Part shown: positions 43,487 through 51,332 of the stretch, in pieces
How positions within the stretch are numbered: position 1 is the first letter of the stretch
Layout of the letters: every line of letters starts with the position of its first letter
Assembly: GCA_016744395.1 (NCBI GenBank)
Contig: JADGEK010000020.1
Coordinates: forward strand, 1-51,332
DNA from: Gammaproteobacteria bacterium
GTDB lineage: Bacteria > Pseudomonadota > Gammaproteobacteria > GRL18
Direction: 5' to 3'
Length of the DNA: 51,332 bases
Position numbers and translations under genes: made by a program
The notes under the pieces: generated by a model
Told to the model about the DNA's origin: nothing
The model's input: only the letters and a program-made list of their open reading frames with translations
Database searches by the model: none

Positions 43487-44110
43487 TTAAAATAGTGCCT
43501 CTTCATATTGTTGAACCCCATTGAGCAAAAGTGTTTTAATCACTGCATGACCGCTTTTATCAAGAGCAATTTCTAATGTAACTTTATCCCCTGGCTCTGG
43601 TCGTTCCAGTTTAAGGCCATCACCTTCTGGTACAAAGTAATTCTCAATACCATAACTGACACGCAAACTGGTTACTGAGTTATTCACTTTTTTGCCTCTC
43701 TTCCATTGACGTTGCGAGACACGCTTTACCACACCTTGTATCAGCGCAAAATTTTCACCATCATATTTTTCAGGTATTTTGTCGTATTGCAAATAAATGG
43801 CCTTGGCATGCCAATATTGATTGGATTTTTGAAGAACAACATAAACTGTTTCATTGGTTTTGAAAATTCGCTCACCTGATAACTCATCTAACTGCAACTC
43901 ATTAATTTCATAACTGAGACGAACATAATCACCTCGAAATAGTGAGCGAGGGTCAATGGGTTTTGTTTCTAAAACAACAACCGTATCAGATGATAGAATA
44001 AGTTGTCGGTTGGCAATCATCGCCATTAACAATAAAGTTTGGATGAATAAAATAAGTAATATTTTAGGCCAGACTGAACGATATGATTTATTATTCATAA
44101 CCCATACCAT
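43487..44110 (-). CDS. GDYXXLXY domain membrane-anchored protein
   Basis: A roughly 207-residue protein with one N-terminal helix (ILLILFIQTLLLMAMIA) and the family signature FRGDYVRLSYEI, then repeated beta strands (ETVYVVLQKSNQYWHAKAIY). Proteins with this signature have no known function but are regularly encoded next to DUF2157/DUF4401 membrane proteins, as here. ATG 44110 has AAAGG five bases upstream; ATG 44098 (MNNKSYRS) is the other possible start and overlaps the upstream stop by 8 bp. The overlap implies translational coupling. Confidence 0.82.
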   Translation of the reverse strand: MVWVMNNKSYRSVWPKILLILFIQTLLLMAMIANRQLILSSDTVVVLETKPIDPRSLFRGDYVRLSYEINELQLDELSGERIFKTNETVYVVLQKSNQYWHAKAIYLQYDKIPEKYDGENFALIQGVVKRVSQRQWKRGKKVNNSVTSLRVSYGIENYFVPEGDGLKLERPEPGDKVTLEIALDKSGHAVIKTLLLNGVQQYEEALF

Positions 44111-45524
44111 CATTACCTTTCGGTTGATTCTTTGAAAAACTCAAATTCAACTGCCGCCTTTTCTTTTCAAGCCAATAGCCACCAAAAATTAAGACTAAAC
44201 CTCCTACAATAAAAAATAAGGAACGATCCATCAAGTTCCAGAAAGTATCAAAGTAACGACTCATTAAAGTAATTGTAAAAATAACAAATGCAGTATTCAC
44301 ATAAAAATGATTTTGCTCAGCTAGCCCTGAACAAATAAGCCCTATCACTAAAGAAAACAATAATAAGTTAACAATAATAACGGTGACATTATCATATTGA
44401 ACAAGGAAACTTTGATAAAAATAGATATTGCTTAATAGGCTTATAAATAAGATAGATAGCCATAATAGCCCTAACCTTTTGTAGATAGGAATTGGCTTTA
44501 TCATTTGTTTAAAATGATAAAAAAACAACCCCGTTATTACTAGCATCAAAGATAAATGGATAAACAACCAACTCAGTTGGGCACTTGTACTTTCAGTATT
44601 ACTGGAGTGAGATAACTGAGGATATAAATCCAGAGACGGAAAACTTAAAATATAAAGAAAGATCAGTGCAAAAATAAAAGCATAGCGTGAGAGGCATTCA
44701 AAAAAGTAGTGATCGATTTGCTTTATACTTATCATTCGAGCAGACATAAACAGAGCCAGACCAATTAATAAATAGACTTGTATTATACAACCATCTGTAG
44801 CATAACGAGTAAACTCCTCATAGTTAAATAACAACCAAATGAATAATGTAATAATGATAATATGGCTTGCCAAATGAGCTCTTTGGCGTATTGCAATAAA
44901 AGTACTGACACACAAGAAAATGAGCCAGGGCCAATGAATTTGTCTAAAATCAAATGTTTCCATTCCAGTCCAAAGCAAAGCTAATAAACTTGCTGCAATT
45001 AACACAGCTTCAGAACGCATAATAATGGTTGTAATTAAAGCCCCTGTGACCCATAAAAAAATACCATTGGGGTAGTGACTGTCAATATGATAAATTTGCG
45101 CAATAAGCATAATGTTATTACCAAATAATAAAACCCCCAATAATAGAAAGGCTTGACCTAATGCAGGATACTTTGGCCCAGGTAAATGATGAGACTCTTG
45201 GCCAGTGGAAAGTGCCCAGCCTGCGGCCCAATAGGCTCCTGTCATTGAAGAAAATAATAAACTCAATTTAAAGAGCTTACTCATGCCTTGCCAGTTAGCA
45301 GCAAAAAAACTAATGGCTCCTGCAGATAATAGCATGACGCCCATAATAGCCAGAATCAGACTTAACTTGTGAGAATTTGATTTATCCTCACCCTGAAAAT
45401 CAATTAAAGCATCATTTAATATATTTTTTACGGACGTTTCATTCACCCAGCCTTGAGCTTGCCAATGAGATAATTTTTCCTGTAATTGTTTATAAAATAT
45501 TTTATGAGATGATTTTTTGTTCAT
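44091..45524 (-). CDS. DUF2157 family polytopic membrane protein
   Basis: A 477-residue protein. Residues 1-50 are a soluble segment (LQEKLSHWQAQGWVNETSV) typical of DUF2157; the rest is about 12 membrane helices, beginning LSLILAIMGVMLLSAGAISFF and ANWQGMSKLFKLSLL. It ends with a basic tail (EKKRRQ). Function is unknown. It pairs with the GDYXXLXY protein, whose start overlaps its end, so they may form one membrane complex. comM lies 26 bp upstream on the same strand. Confidence 0.85.
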   Translation of the reverse strand: MNKKSSHKIFYKQLQEKLSHWQAQGWVNETSVKNILNDALIDFQGEDKSNSHKLSLILAIMGVMLLSAGAISFFAANWQGMSKLFKLSLLFSSMTGAYWAAGWALSTGQESHHLPGPKYPALGQAFLLLGVLLFGNNIMLIAQIYHIDSHYPNGIFLWVTGALITTIIMRSEAVLIAASLLALLWTGMETFDFRQIHWPWLIFLCVSTFIAIRQRAHLASHIIIITLFIWLLFNYEEFTRYATDGCIIQVYLLIGLALFMSARMISIKQIDHYFFECLSRYAFIFALIFLYILSFPSLDLYPQLSHSSNTESTSAQLSWLFIHLSLMLVITGLFFYHFKQMIKPIPIYKRLGLLWLSILFISLLSNIYFYQSFLVQYDNVTVIIVNLLLFSLVIGLICSGLAEQNHFYVNTAFVIFTITLMSRYFDTFWNLMDRSLFFIVGGLVLIFGGYWLEKKRRQLNLSFSKNQPKGNDGMGYE

Positions 45525-45550
45525 TTCGGCTTTAGAGAGTCATTTTTCGT

Positions 45551-47089
45551 TTAGTTAAAGTGGTCTATCTTCCGATAACCTATCGATTCAGTTAAATGGT
45601 GCAGCTGAATGTGTTCACTATTTTCTAAATCAGCAATGGTTCGAGCCAGTTTAAGTATTCGATGGTAAGCTCTGGCTGACAGTTTCATTTTATTCATGGT
45701 TTTTTCCAGTACTTTCTGATTCTCTTCTGACAAATGACAATCTTCTTCAATTTCTTTGGTTGTCAATTGCGCATTGCAATGATGTCGCCTGAGTTTTTGC
45801 TGTTTTTGTGCCTGGATAACCCGTTTTTTGACATCAAAACTATTTTCTATCGACTCGCTCTTCTGTTGTAATTCTTGATGTGACAGCGCAGGAACCTCAA
45901 TGTGCATATCAATGCGATCTAAAAAAGGACCTGACAGTTTATTTTGATATCGTTGCACTTGCTCACTGGTACAGCGGCAAGTATTCTGACTATCGCCCCA
46001 ATATCCACACGGGCAAGGATTCATCGCCGCGATCAACTGGAAAGACGCTGGAAACTCGGCTTTTTTAGCAGCACGTGAAATCGCAATCCTTCCTGATTCT
46101 AACGGTTCTCTTAAAACTTCCAAAACCTTTTGAGAAAACTCAGGTAATTCATCCATAAAAAGGACACCATGATGAGCTAAACTAATTTCACCTGGTTTTG
46201 GATAACTGCCACCGCCAACCAATGCCACACCTGATGCCGTGTGATGCGGCACTCGAAAACCACGAACAGCCCAATTATCTAAGCTGACCTGTTCACCGCA
46301 AACCGAACGAATTGCAGCGACCTCTTCCGCTTCATCATCAGACATATTCGGTAAAATTGTGACCAAACGACTGGCCAGCATGGTTTTTCCTGTCCCTGGA
46401 GGCCCCTTCATCAATAAACTGTGCTGACCTGCAGCTGCAATTTCCAATGCTCTTTTCGCACTTTGCTGGCCACAAATATCAGACAAACAGGTTGAATAAT
46501 ATTCCTCTTCATACCGTTTATTATTGGCTGGCTGTTCAAGCGCCATTTCACCTTTTAAAAAAGCACATACATCCAATAAATGTTTGGCTGTATAGACAGT
46601 CAATCCTTCAATCAGTGAGGCTTCTATACCATTTCTTTCTGGTACAATGAGTATTCTATTATTTTTATTTGCCTGAATAGCGATAGGAATAATGCCATCC
46701 ACTGCACGTAATTCCCCACTGAGTGCAAGCTCACCAACAAATTCGTATTGACCAACAGGGTTGTGTTGTTCAACATCTTTCTTTTTGAGCAAAGAAGTTA
46801 TTTCTAATTGCTTAGATGAAAGAAGTATTCCTAAAGCAATGGCTAAATCAAAACGTCCACCTTCCTTAGGTAGATCAGCTGGTGCTAAATTGATTGTGAT
46901 CCGACGCACAGGAAATTCAAAGCGGCTATTAATTATCGCCCCTCTGACACGATCCTTACTTTCTTTAACGGCTGTTTCAGGAAGGCCAACAATACTTAAA
47001 CTGGGCAAACCATTGGTTAATAAGACTTCAACCGTAACCAGTGGTGCTTCCAGCCCACCTGCTCGACTATAAACAATCGACAATGACAT
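45551..47089 (-). CDS. comM: ComM/YifB family Mg-chelatase-like AAA ATPase
   Basis: Hexameric helicase that promotes branch migration during integration of DNA taken up by natural transformation. From ATG 47089 (MSLSIVYSRAG) it has 512 residues, close to E. coli/Haemophilus ComM; AGGAA lies six bases upstream, and the longer frame to 47134 lies in a repeat region. N-terminal ribosomal-S5-like fold (PSLSIVGLPETAVKESKDRV), Walker A GPPGTGKT, GVLFMDELPEF (Walker B), four-Cys cluster CPCGYWGDSQNTCRC and a C-terminal RAYHRILKLARTIADL are visible. The organism may be competent, or the protein may serve general recombination. Confidence 0.95.
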   Translation of the reverse strand: MSLSIVYSRAGGLEAPLVTVEVLLTNGLPSLSIVGLPETAVKESKDRVRGAIINSRFEFPVRRITINLAPADLPKEGGRFDLAIALGILLSSKQLEITSLLKKKDVEQHNPVGQYEFVGELALSGELRAVDGIIPIAIQANKNNRILIVPERNGIEASLIEGLTVYTAKHLLDVCAFLKGEMALEQPANNKRYEEEYYSTCLSDICGQQSAKRALEIAAAGQHSLLMKGPPGTGKTMLASRLVTILPNMSDDEAEEVAAIRSVCGEQVSLDNWAVRGFRVPHHTASGVALVGGGSYPKPGEISLAHHGVLFMDELPEFSQKVLEVLREPLESGRIAISRAAKKAEFPASFQLIAAMNPCPCGYWGDSQNTCRCTSEQVQRYQNKLSGPFLDRIDMHIEVPALSHQELQQKSESIENSFDVKKRVIQAQKQQKLRRHHCNAQLTTKEIEEDCHLSEENQKVLEKTMNKMKLSARAYHRILKLARTIADLENSEHIQLHHLTESIGYRKIDHFN

Positions 47090-47102
47090 ATTAAATTCCT
47101 TT

Positions 47103-47153
47103 TTTCTCTCCTGAACTTTTTTCTCACCTGGCACTGTTTCTCACCTGACAATG
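47103..47153. repeat. Three 17-bp direct repeats upstream of comM
   Basis: TTTCTC(T/A)CCTG begins at 47103, 47120 and 47137, an exact 17-bp period. On the comM coding strand this reads CAGGTGAGAAA (twice) and CAGGAGAGAAA. The array ends 14 bp before the comM ATG. Confidence 0.7.
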
Positions 47154-47259
47154 TTCAATGGTGAGACATTCGTACTAGAGAGCATCCTTTTATTCGAATT
47201 ATATCTGATAAATTTCTGTTTCGTTGTCAGGATAAACTGTCATTGAGCATATTTTTACT

Positions 47260-47278
47260 TATTCCAGAGCCTGGAATA
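47260..47278. other. Small hairpin downstream of the hybrid kinase gene
   Basis: TATTCCA and TGGAATA pair around GAGCC, 20 bp past the stop codon of the minus-strand kinase. There is no T run on the minus strand, so a terminator role is doubtful. Confidence 0.25.
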
Positions 47279-47297
47279 TTTATTGTTTCCACAGTCC

Positions 47298-49820
47298 TTA
47301 AGCTTTCTCATGCGCCAAAAAGTCTGATAATTCATTCATTGTTTGTGATAAAGCACTTTCTAAATTAGTCATCAGTTCCACAGAATTGATATCACGGGAA
47401 AGTAGGCCATCTTTCAAAGCATGTTCAAGTTGTTCTGCTTCAAGCGCTACAAACTCAATACTCAATGAACGTGATGCGCCTTTTATTTTATGAGCAAGCT
47501 CTGATACGTGTTGATATTCCTTGTCATCATAAGCCTCTTGTATCAATTTAAAATGTTCACTATAAGTATCATAATATTTTTCTAGTAATTTTTTTAATAA
47601 ATTTTCATTGTTATTGAGCCTTTGCATCACTTCATCTAATGACATAATAGATAAACGGCTAAAAGCTGTTTCTTCTACTTGAATTGTTTCTATGTCTGTT
47701 TGCTGTGAAGAATAGTTAACCAAGGAATCCGCTGCATCCAAAGCAGTCTGCATTTTACTCTCTTGCGATTGATAGGATGAATAAGAAGCTTCAGCTGCTT
47801 CTAATAAAGACCCGTTATCTGTTTCAGCAAATGATAAAGAACTGGACTGATCTCTAAGTTTTAAAATGTCTTGTAAACCAAGCCATTGGTTCAGCGCTTT
47901 ATTGAGTGCATCCATTTGAATTGGCTTAGTTAAATAATCATCCATACCCGCATCAAATGCTGCTTCACGTGCTTCTTGCTCAACATGAGCACTGAGGGCG
48001 AGAATAGGAGCAGATACATTCATTGCTCTAAGTCTCTCGCTGGTCGTATATCCATCCATAACAGGCATTTGAATGTCCATTAAAATCAGATCAAAATAAT
48101 TTAGTCCCTTATTTTTTACAACTTCAAGAGTATTTATACCACTTTGGGATATATCAACATTAAAGCCTAAATTTTCCAATAAGCCACTGATAACATCCAG
48201 ATTAACTGGATCATCATCAGTCACCAAAATTTTATAGTAGCTATTATCTCTTTCTTCAAACAGTTGAACTTCACGAGATAATTCATGGAGCTTTTTATTA
48301 CCCGTTAGTTCGTCAGGTGTTACTTTCTTTAAATCTAAAACAAAAAAGAAACGGCTGCCTGCACCTTCGGCACTCTGCACCTGAATTTCACCGCCCATTA
48401 AACGAGTGATGTTTTGAGAAATAGCCAATCCCAATCCTGTTCCACCAAATTCACGAGTGATTGAGCTGTCGGCTTGATGAAATACAGAGAATAATTCAGT
48501 GATTGCTTTTTCTTTTATTCCAATACCTGTATCCATAACAGAAAAGCAAAAACTGATGATATTTTCTGTTTCATCTAATTGTTCAAGACTGAGTGTTACT
48601 TTTCCATTATCAGTAAATTTAATGGCATTGGATAATAAATTATTCAAGACTTGCTTCAAACGAAAAGGATCACCAATCACATATTCAGAGGTATTTGAGT
48701 CAATAACCAGACTTAATTCAAGCTCTTTATTCTTCGCCTCATTAAAAAATGTTTCTTTCACATCTTCTAGTATTTGCTCTGGCAAAAAGAAAATTTCTTC
48801 CAATTTAAGTTTATTCGCCTCAATTTTTGAAAAATCCAGGATATCATTAATGATCTTTAGCAATAACGTACTGGAATTTAAAATCATATCCGCATAACGC
48901 TTTTGTTTTTCTTCCAGCTCACTGGTTAATAAAAGTTCAGTCATACCAATCACCGCATTCATGGGTGTTCTAATCTCATGACTCATCGTTGCAAGGAATT
49001 CACTCTTGGCTTTGCTTGCCTTCTCAGCTTGAGCAGTTCTTTGCTTTACTAAGCCTTCCAAATGCTCTTGATGTTCATTCAGTTCAATATCTCTCAATTG
49101 AATCTGTGCCAGCATTTCATTAAAACAAAGTCCAAGCTTGGCTAATTCATCTTCACCTTCAACTCGAACTCTTAATGAGTAATCCTCATCTTTAGAGACT
49201 CTTGTGCTGATTTTCATTAATTTTTCAATGGGTTCAGTAATCATCACCTGGAGCTTTTGCCAAATAAGAAAACTCAGCAGGTTAATTAAAACAAAGACAA
49301 TGGCAGCAGCAAATATCACCCAGAGAGTATGTATATAGAATTGATTAAGTGATACAACAAGAACAATACTACCCACATATTCATTTTCTACATGAATTGA
49401 ACGAATGATGCGAATATAGCTATAATCATATCGCAGGATAGGCTTTTCAGATTGTTCAACTTTAGAAATGATATTTTTATTTAATTTTGGAATAGTAAGA
49501 TGATTCTCCTTGCCAATATGATAATCAGCAAGCAGTTGGTTCTCTTCATTGTAAACAAAAACAGCCTCAACGTCAGGATTGATGACAAAGGCATTTAATG
49601 CTCTTGATATATAATTTTTATCTTCAAAGGTAATAGCACTTCGAACATTTAAGCCTATACTTTCAGCAAGTACAGAATGATGTCGACTCAATGCATGCCA
49701 ATTGAAATAAACTTCAAAGATAATAAAGATAAGACATCCCAGGGCCACAGCAATAGAAGATGCCAACAACGTCATAAGTGATAATTTCTTTTTTATGGAA
49801 TGCTGATGAAAAAAATTCAT
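47298..49820 (-). CDS. BarA-like hybrid sensor histidine kinase with receiver and HPt
   Basis: An 840-residue tripartite kinase. Membrane helices lie at about 17-36 and 166-188 and flank a periplasmic domain of about 125 residues; HAMP follows (190-245). H281 lies in FLATMSHEIRTPMNAVIG, with ATPase boxes LLSNAIKFTDNG, DTGIGI and GGTGLGLAIS. The receiver has DDD, D582 in LMDIQMPVMDG and K632-P633. The C-terminal HPt has H777 in LAHKIKGASRSL. The whole phosphorelay is thus in one chain. Its ATG overlaps the yfiR-like stop codon (ATGA). No cognate response regulator is seen in the window. Confidence 0.94.
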   Translation of the reverse strand: MNFFHQHSIKKKLSLMTLLASSIAVALGCLIFIIFEVYFNWHALSRHHSVLAESIGLNVRSAITFEDKNYISRALNAFVINPDVEAVFVYNEENQLLADYHIGKENHLTIPKLNKNIISKVEQSEKPILRYDYSYIRIIRSIHVENEYVGSIVLVVSLNQFYIHTLWVIFAAAIVFVLINLLSFLIWQKLQVMITEPIEKLMKISTRVSKDEDYSLRVRVEGEDELAKLGLCFNEMLAQIQLRDIELNEHQEHLEGLVKQRTAQAEKASKAKSEFLATMSHEIRTPMNAVIGMTELLLTSELEEKQKRYADMILNSSTLLLKIINDILDFSKIEANKLKLEEIFFLPEQILEDVKETFFNEAKNKELELSLVIDSNTSEYVIGDPFRLKQVLNNLLSNAIKFTDNGKVTLSLEQLDETENIISFCFSVMDTGIGIKEKAITELFSVFHQADSSITREFGGTGLGLAISQNITRLMGGEIQVQSAEGAGSRFFFVLDLKKVTPDELTGNKKLHELSREVQLFEERDNSYYKILVTDDDPVNLDVISGLLENLGFNVDISQSGINTLEVVKNKGLNYFDLILMDIQMPVMDGYTTSERLRAMNVSAPILALSAHVEQEAREAAFDAGMDDYLTKPIQMDALNKALNQWLGLQDILKLRDQSSSLSFAETDNGSLLEAAEASYSSYQSQESKMQTALDAADSLVNYSSQQTDIETIQVEETAFSRLSIMSLDEVMQRLNNNENLLKKLLEKYYDTYSEHFKLIQEAYDDKEYQHVSELAHKIKGASRSLSIEFVALEAEQLEHALKDGLLSRDINSVELMTNLESALSQTMNELSDFLAHEKA

Positions 49821-50581
49821 GGTTTTTCTCTTTGTGCATCAATTCCTTGGTTTTCAACTAAAATACCAAGTTTTAGTAATTCCGAACCGATGTTGATTCC
49901 CAACTTTTCAGATGCAATTTTATTCACTTCAAAGCGAAGCCTTAATTTCTCACGTTTCAAACGAAAAATTATTTTATTCTCTAATGAGGTTTTATTACCA
50001 TTATTCCAGAGTTCATCTGCACGCTCATCGATATCATCACCACTTAAATCAGTAATTGTGATTTTCTGGTATAAATTTTTACTGTCATTGTATTCTATAA
50101 AGAGTGGTAGAGTGTCTGCTGGAATCAATAGGACTTTACAAGGCTCATTGACCATTAACTCATGAACAATTTTAATCTGAATTGGCCTATTGTCTATCTT
50201 TTTATCCAAAATAGTGGCTACAGACTCTTTAAGAAAATTATATTGATAAAAGCAAACAACAATTTCATTTTCTGCATCATTTTTGGTACTGCCTGGCCAC
50301 TCAACAAAGCGAGCTAAGTTAAGGATAAAGGCTGCTTTTACTTTCAATTGTTCATCAGTGCTAGAATTCTTATTATTATGTAATGCATAAGAATGCGAAA
50401 ATAATACTAAAAAGAGTAATAGACTCAAAATGACGAAATGTTTACCTCCTGATAAAAAACGAATAAGGATACTATTTTGTCTATTTAATAACAAACCCTT
50501 GATATTAATCCATGCAGGACTAAATAGTAGTGATCTGTTGACTAATATTTTAAATAAAGAATAAAGATTATGAAAATGCAA
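49817..50581 (-). CDS. YfiR-like (DUF4154) periplasmic protein
   Basis: A protein of up to 254 residues with a signal-like segment at about 48-66 (FVILSLLLFLVLFSHSYA) and a YfiR/DUF4154 domain: VKAAFILNLARFVEWP, IVVCFYQYNFL, CKVLLIPADTL and a C-terminal LRFEVNKIASEKLGINIGSELLKL, all typical. YfiR of Pseudomonas holds a diguanylate cyclase in check from the periplasm; here the neighbour is a hybrid kinase. The frame opens at a TTG (50581). A perfect AGGAGG lies at 50445-50450, but no standard start codon follows at normal spacing, so the start is uncertain. It lies 11 bp after the receptor gene. Confidence 0.85.
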   Translation of the reverse strand: MHFHNLYSLFKILVNRSLLFSPAWINIKGLLLNRQNSILIRFLSGGKHFVILSLLLFLVLFSHSYALHNNKNSSTDEQLKVKAAFILNLARFVEWPGSTKNDAENEIVVCFYQYNFLKESVATILDKKIDNRPIQIKIVHELMVNEPCKVLLIPADTLPLFIEYNDSKNLYQKITITDLSGDDIDERADELWNNGNKTSLENKIIFRLKREKLRLRFEVNKIASEKLGINIGSELLKLGILVENQGIDAQREKP

Positions 50582-50592
50582 AATAACGATCC

Positions 50593-51332
50593 TTAAAAGC
50601 GATAGGTATAAGTTAGTTTGCCCCAGAATTCTCTCTCTGTTCTCTCGTTATTATAACGATCATCAAAATCACCTGCAGGATCAAAAATCGCCTCATCAGT
50701 CAGATTTTTTACACCCACCTGGTAAGAAATATTCTTAAAAAGTTGACCGTGAGCATGAATATTTAAGGTCGTAAATTGATCGGAATCATCATCAGTGTAT
50801 TTTTGATCATTGGTATCTTTTCGGTCACTATTATAAAAAACAGACAGAACCACGTGATGTGATTGATACCATTGATAGTCACTTAAAAAACTGGCGGTCC
50901 ATTCTGCCAAATAAGGTAAATCACCTTCCGTTGATTCTTTACCATTTAACCATCCTACTGTTGCCCGAAAATTAAGCTGACTTGAAAAATGGTATTCTGA
51001 GAGCATCTCAACGCCATACATACGCCAGGTATTATCACTATTCACAAAGTATTCATCTTTGTTATCAGGCGTTGGAACCTCATGTAAGTAGTCATCAAAC
51101 TCATTATAAAAAGTAGTGATGCCAATATTAGCATTCTGCCATTGATAACTGTATCCCAACTCTACTGTTTCCATTTTTTCTGTTTCAGGGCGCTCAGGAA
51201 CAAAGGTGGTATCTTCCAGTACTTTCAGATATTCCCGATAGGTTGGTTTTCTGACCGCAGTTCCCCAAAGCATTTTAAAGGTCTGTTGATCCGTAGGCGT
51301 ATAAACCATCGCTAGACGATAATTACTATCAT
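50593..51332 (-). CDS. TonB-dependent receptor, C-terminal part (5' end outside window)
   Basis: C-terminal 246 residues of an outer-membrane beta-barrel receptor; the frame stays open to the window edge (reading SNYRLAMVYTPTDQQ). Barrel strands typical of the family follow: KMLWGTAVRKPTYREY, ETVELGYSYQWQNANIGITTF, WRMYGVEMLSEYHFSSQL, SYQVGVKNLTDEAIFDPAG, and the final strand FWGKLTYTYRF with a terminal Phe for barrel insertion. VKNLTDEAIFDP is the standard last-strand motif. The substrate is unknown. It is the first gene seen of a receptor-YfiR-kinase operon, which suggests ligand uptake or sensing at the outer membrane. Confidence 0.92.
   Translation of the reverse strand, partial: DSNYRLAMVYTPTDQQTFKMLWGTAVRKPTYREYLKVLEDTTFVPERPETEKMETVELGYSYQWQNANIGITTFYNEFDDYLHEVPTPDNKDEYFVNSDNTWRMYGVEMLSEYHFSSQLNFRATVGWLNGKESTEGDLPYLAEWTASFLSDYQWYQSHHVVLSVFYNSDRKDTNDQKYTDDDSDQFTTLNIHAHGQLFKNISYQVGVKNLTDEAIFDPAGDFDDRYNNERTEREFWGKLTYTYRF

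Overview
The window looks like chromosomal DNA from a moderately AT-rich gammaproteobacterium. The evidence is the rpsU-yqeY-dnaG-rpoD macromolecular synthesis operon, the neighbouring tsaD, plsY, folB, folK, uppP and cca genes, and comM, typA, qmcA/nfeD, TtcA-family and LpxL-like genes, all of gammaproteobacterial type. I cannot name the genus from sequence alone. I see no rRNA, tRNA, CRISPR array, transposase or phage gene.

Layout. 1-4.9 kb (minus strand): rpsU, yqeY, dnaG and rpoD, with rpoD lacking only its last few codons at the left edge. 5-27.2 kb: an old housekeeping backbone (tsaD, plsY, folB, folK, pteridine reductase, MidA-type methyltransferase, uppP, cca) interrupted by three accessory blocks. 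Block A (6.8-9.1 kb) is a stress group: a Tat-exported superoxide-reductase-like protein, NnrS and SirB2, with FNR/Dnr-like sites. Block B (10.3-14.9 kb) holds an HDOD protein, the three-gene AmmeMemoRadiSam set (radical SAM, MEMO1-like, AMMECR1-like) and RidA. Block C (18.4-25.6 kb) is a sensory operon: extracellular solute-binding protein, PAS histidine kinase, lone receiver and REC-GAF-PAS-GGDEF-EAL protein.

27.3-33.7 kb: an NDUFA9-like dehydrogenase, an iron-type alcohol dehydrogenase with an altered metal ligand, then the most accessory-looking stretch. It contains a C5-cytosine DNA methyltransferase preceded by an overlapping 12-codon ORF, a translationally coupled HD-domain plus nucleotidyltransferase pair, and a convergent membrane-anchored caspase-like C13 peptidase. 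This cassette is my best candidate for an undescribed system, but its function is inferred only from domain content.

33.8-47.1 kb: pyrE and xth (divergent), a SafE/TauE-type membrane protein, a DUF4426 protein, typA, a CheW domain interrupted by a zinc-binding CZB domain, nfeD-qmcA, a TtcA-family gene, an LpxL-like acyltransferase, a GDYXXLXY/DUF2157 membrane pair and comM. 47.3 kb to the end (minus strand): a TonB-dependent receptor (5' end outside the window), a YfiR-like periplasmic protein and a BarA-like hybrid kinase, closely packed as one operon.

The intergenic DNA is rich in structure. There are three copies of a GTAGAGAC-type palindrome at gene 3' ends, a 26-bp inverted repeat (75 bp in all), 14- and 15-bp perfect inverted repeats, a 12-bp tandem repeat between amrB and amrA, and three 17-bp direct repeats before comM.
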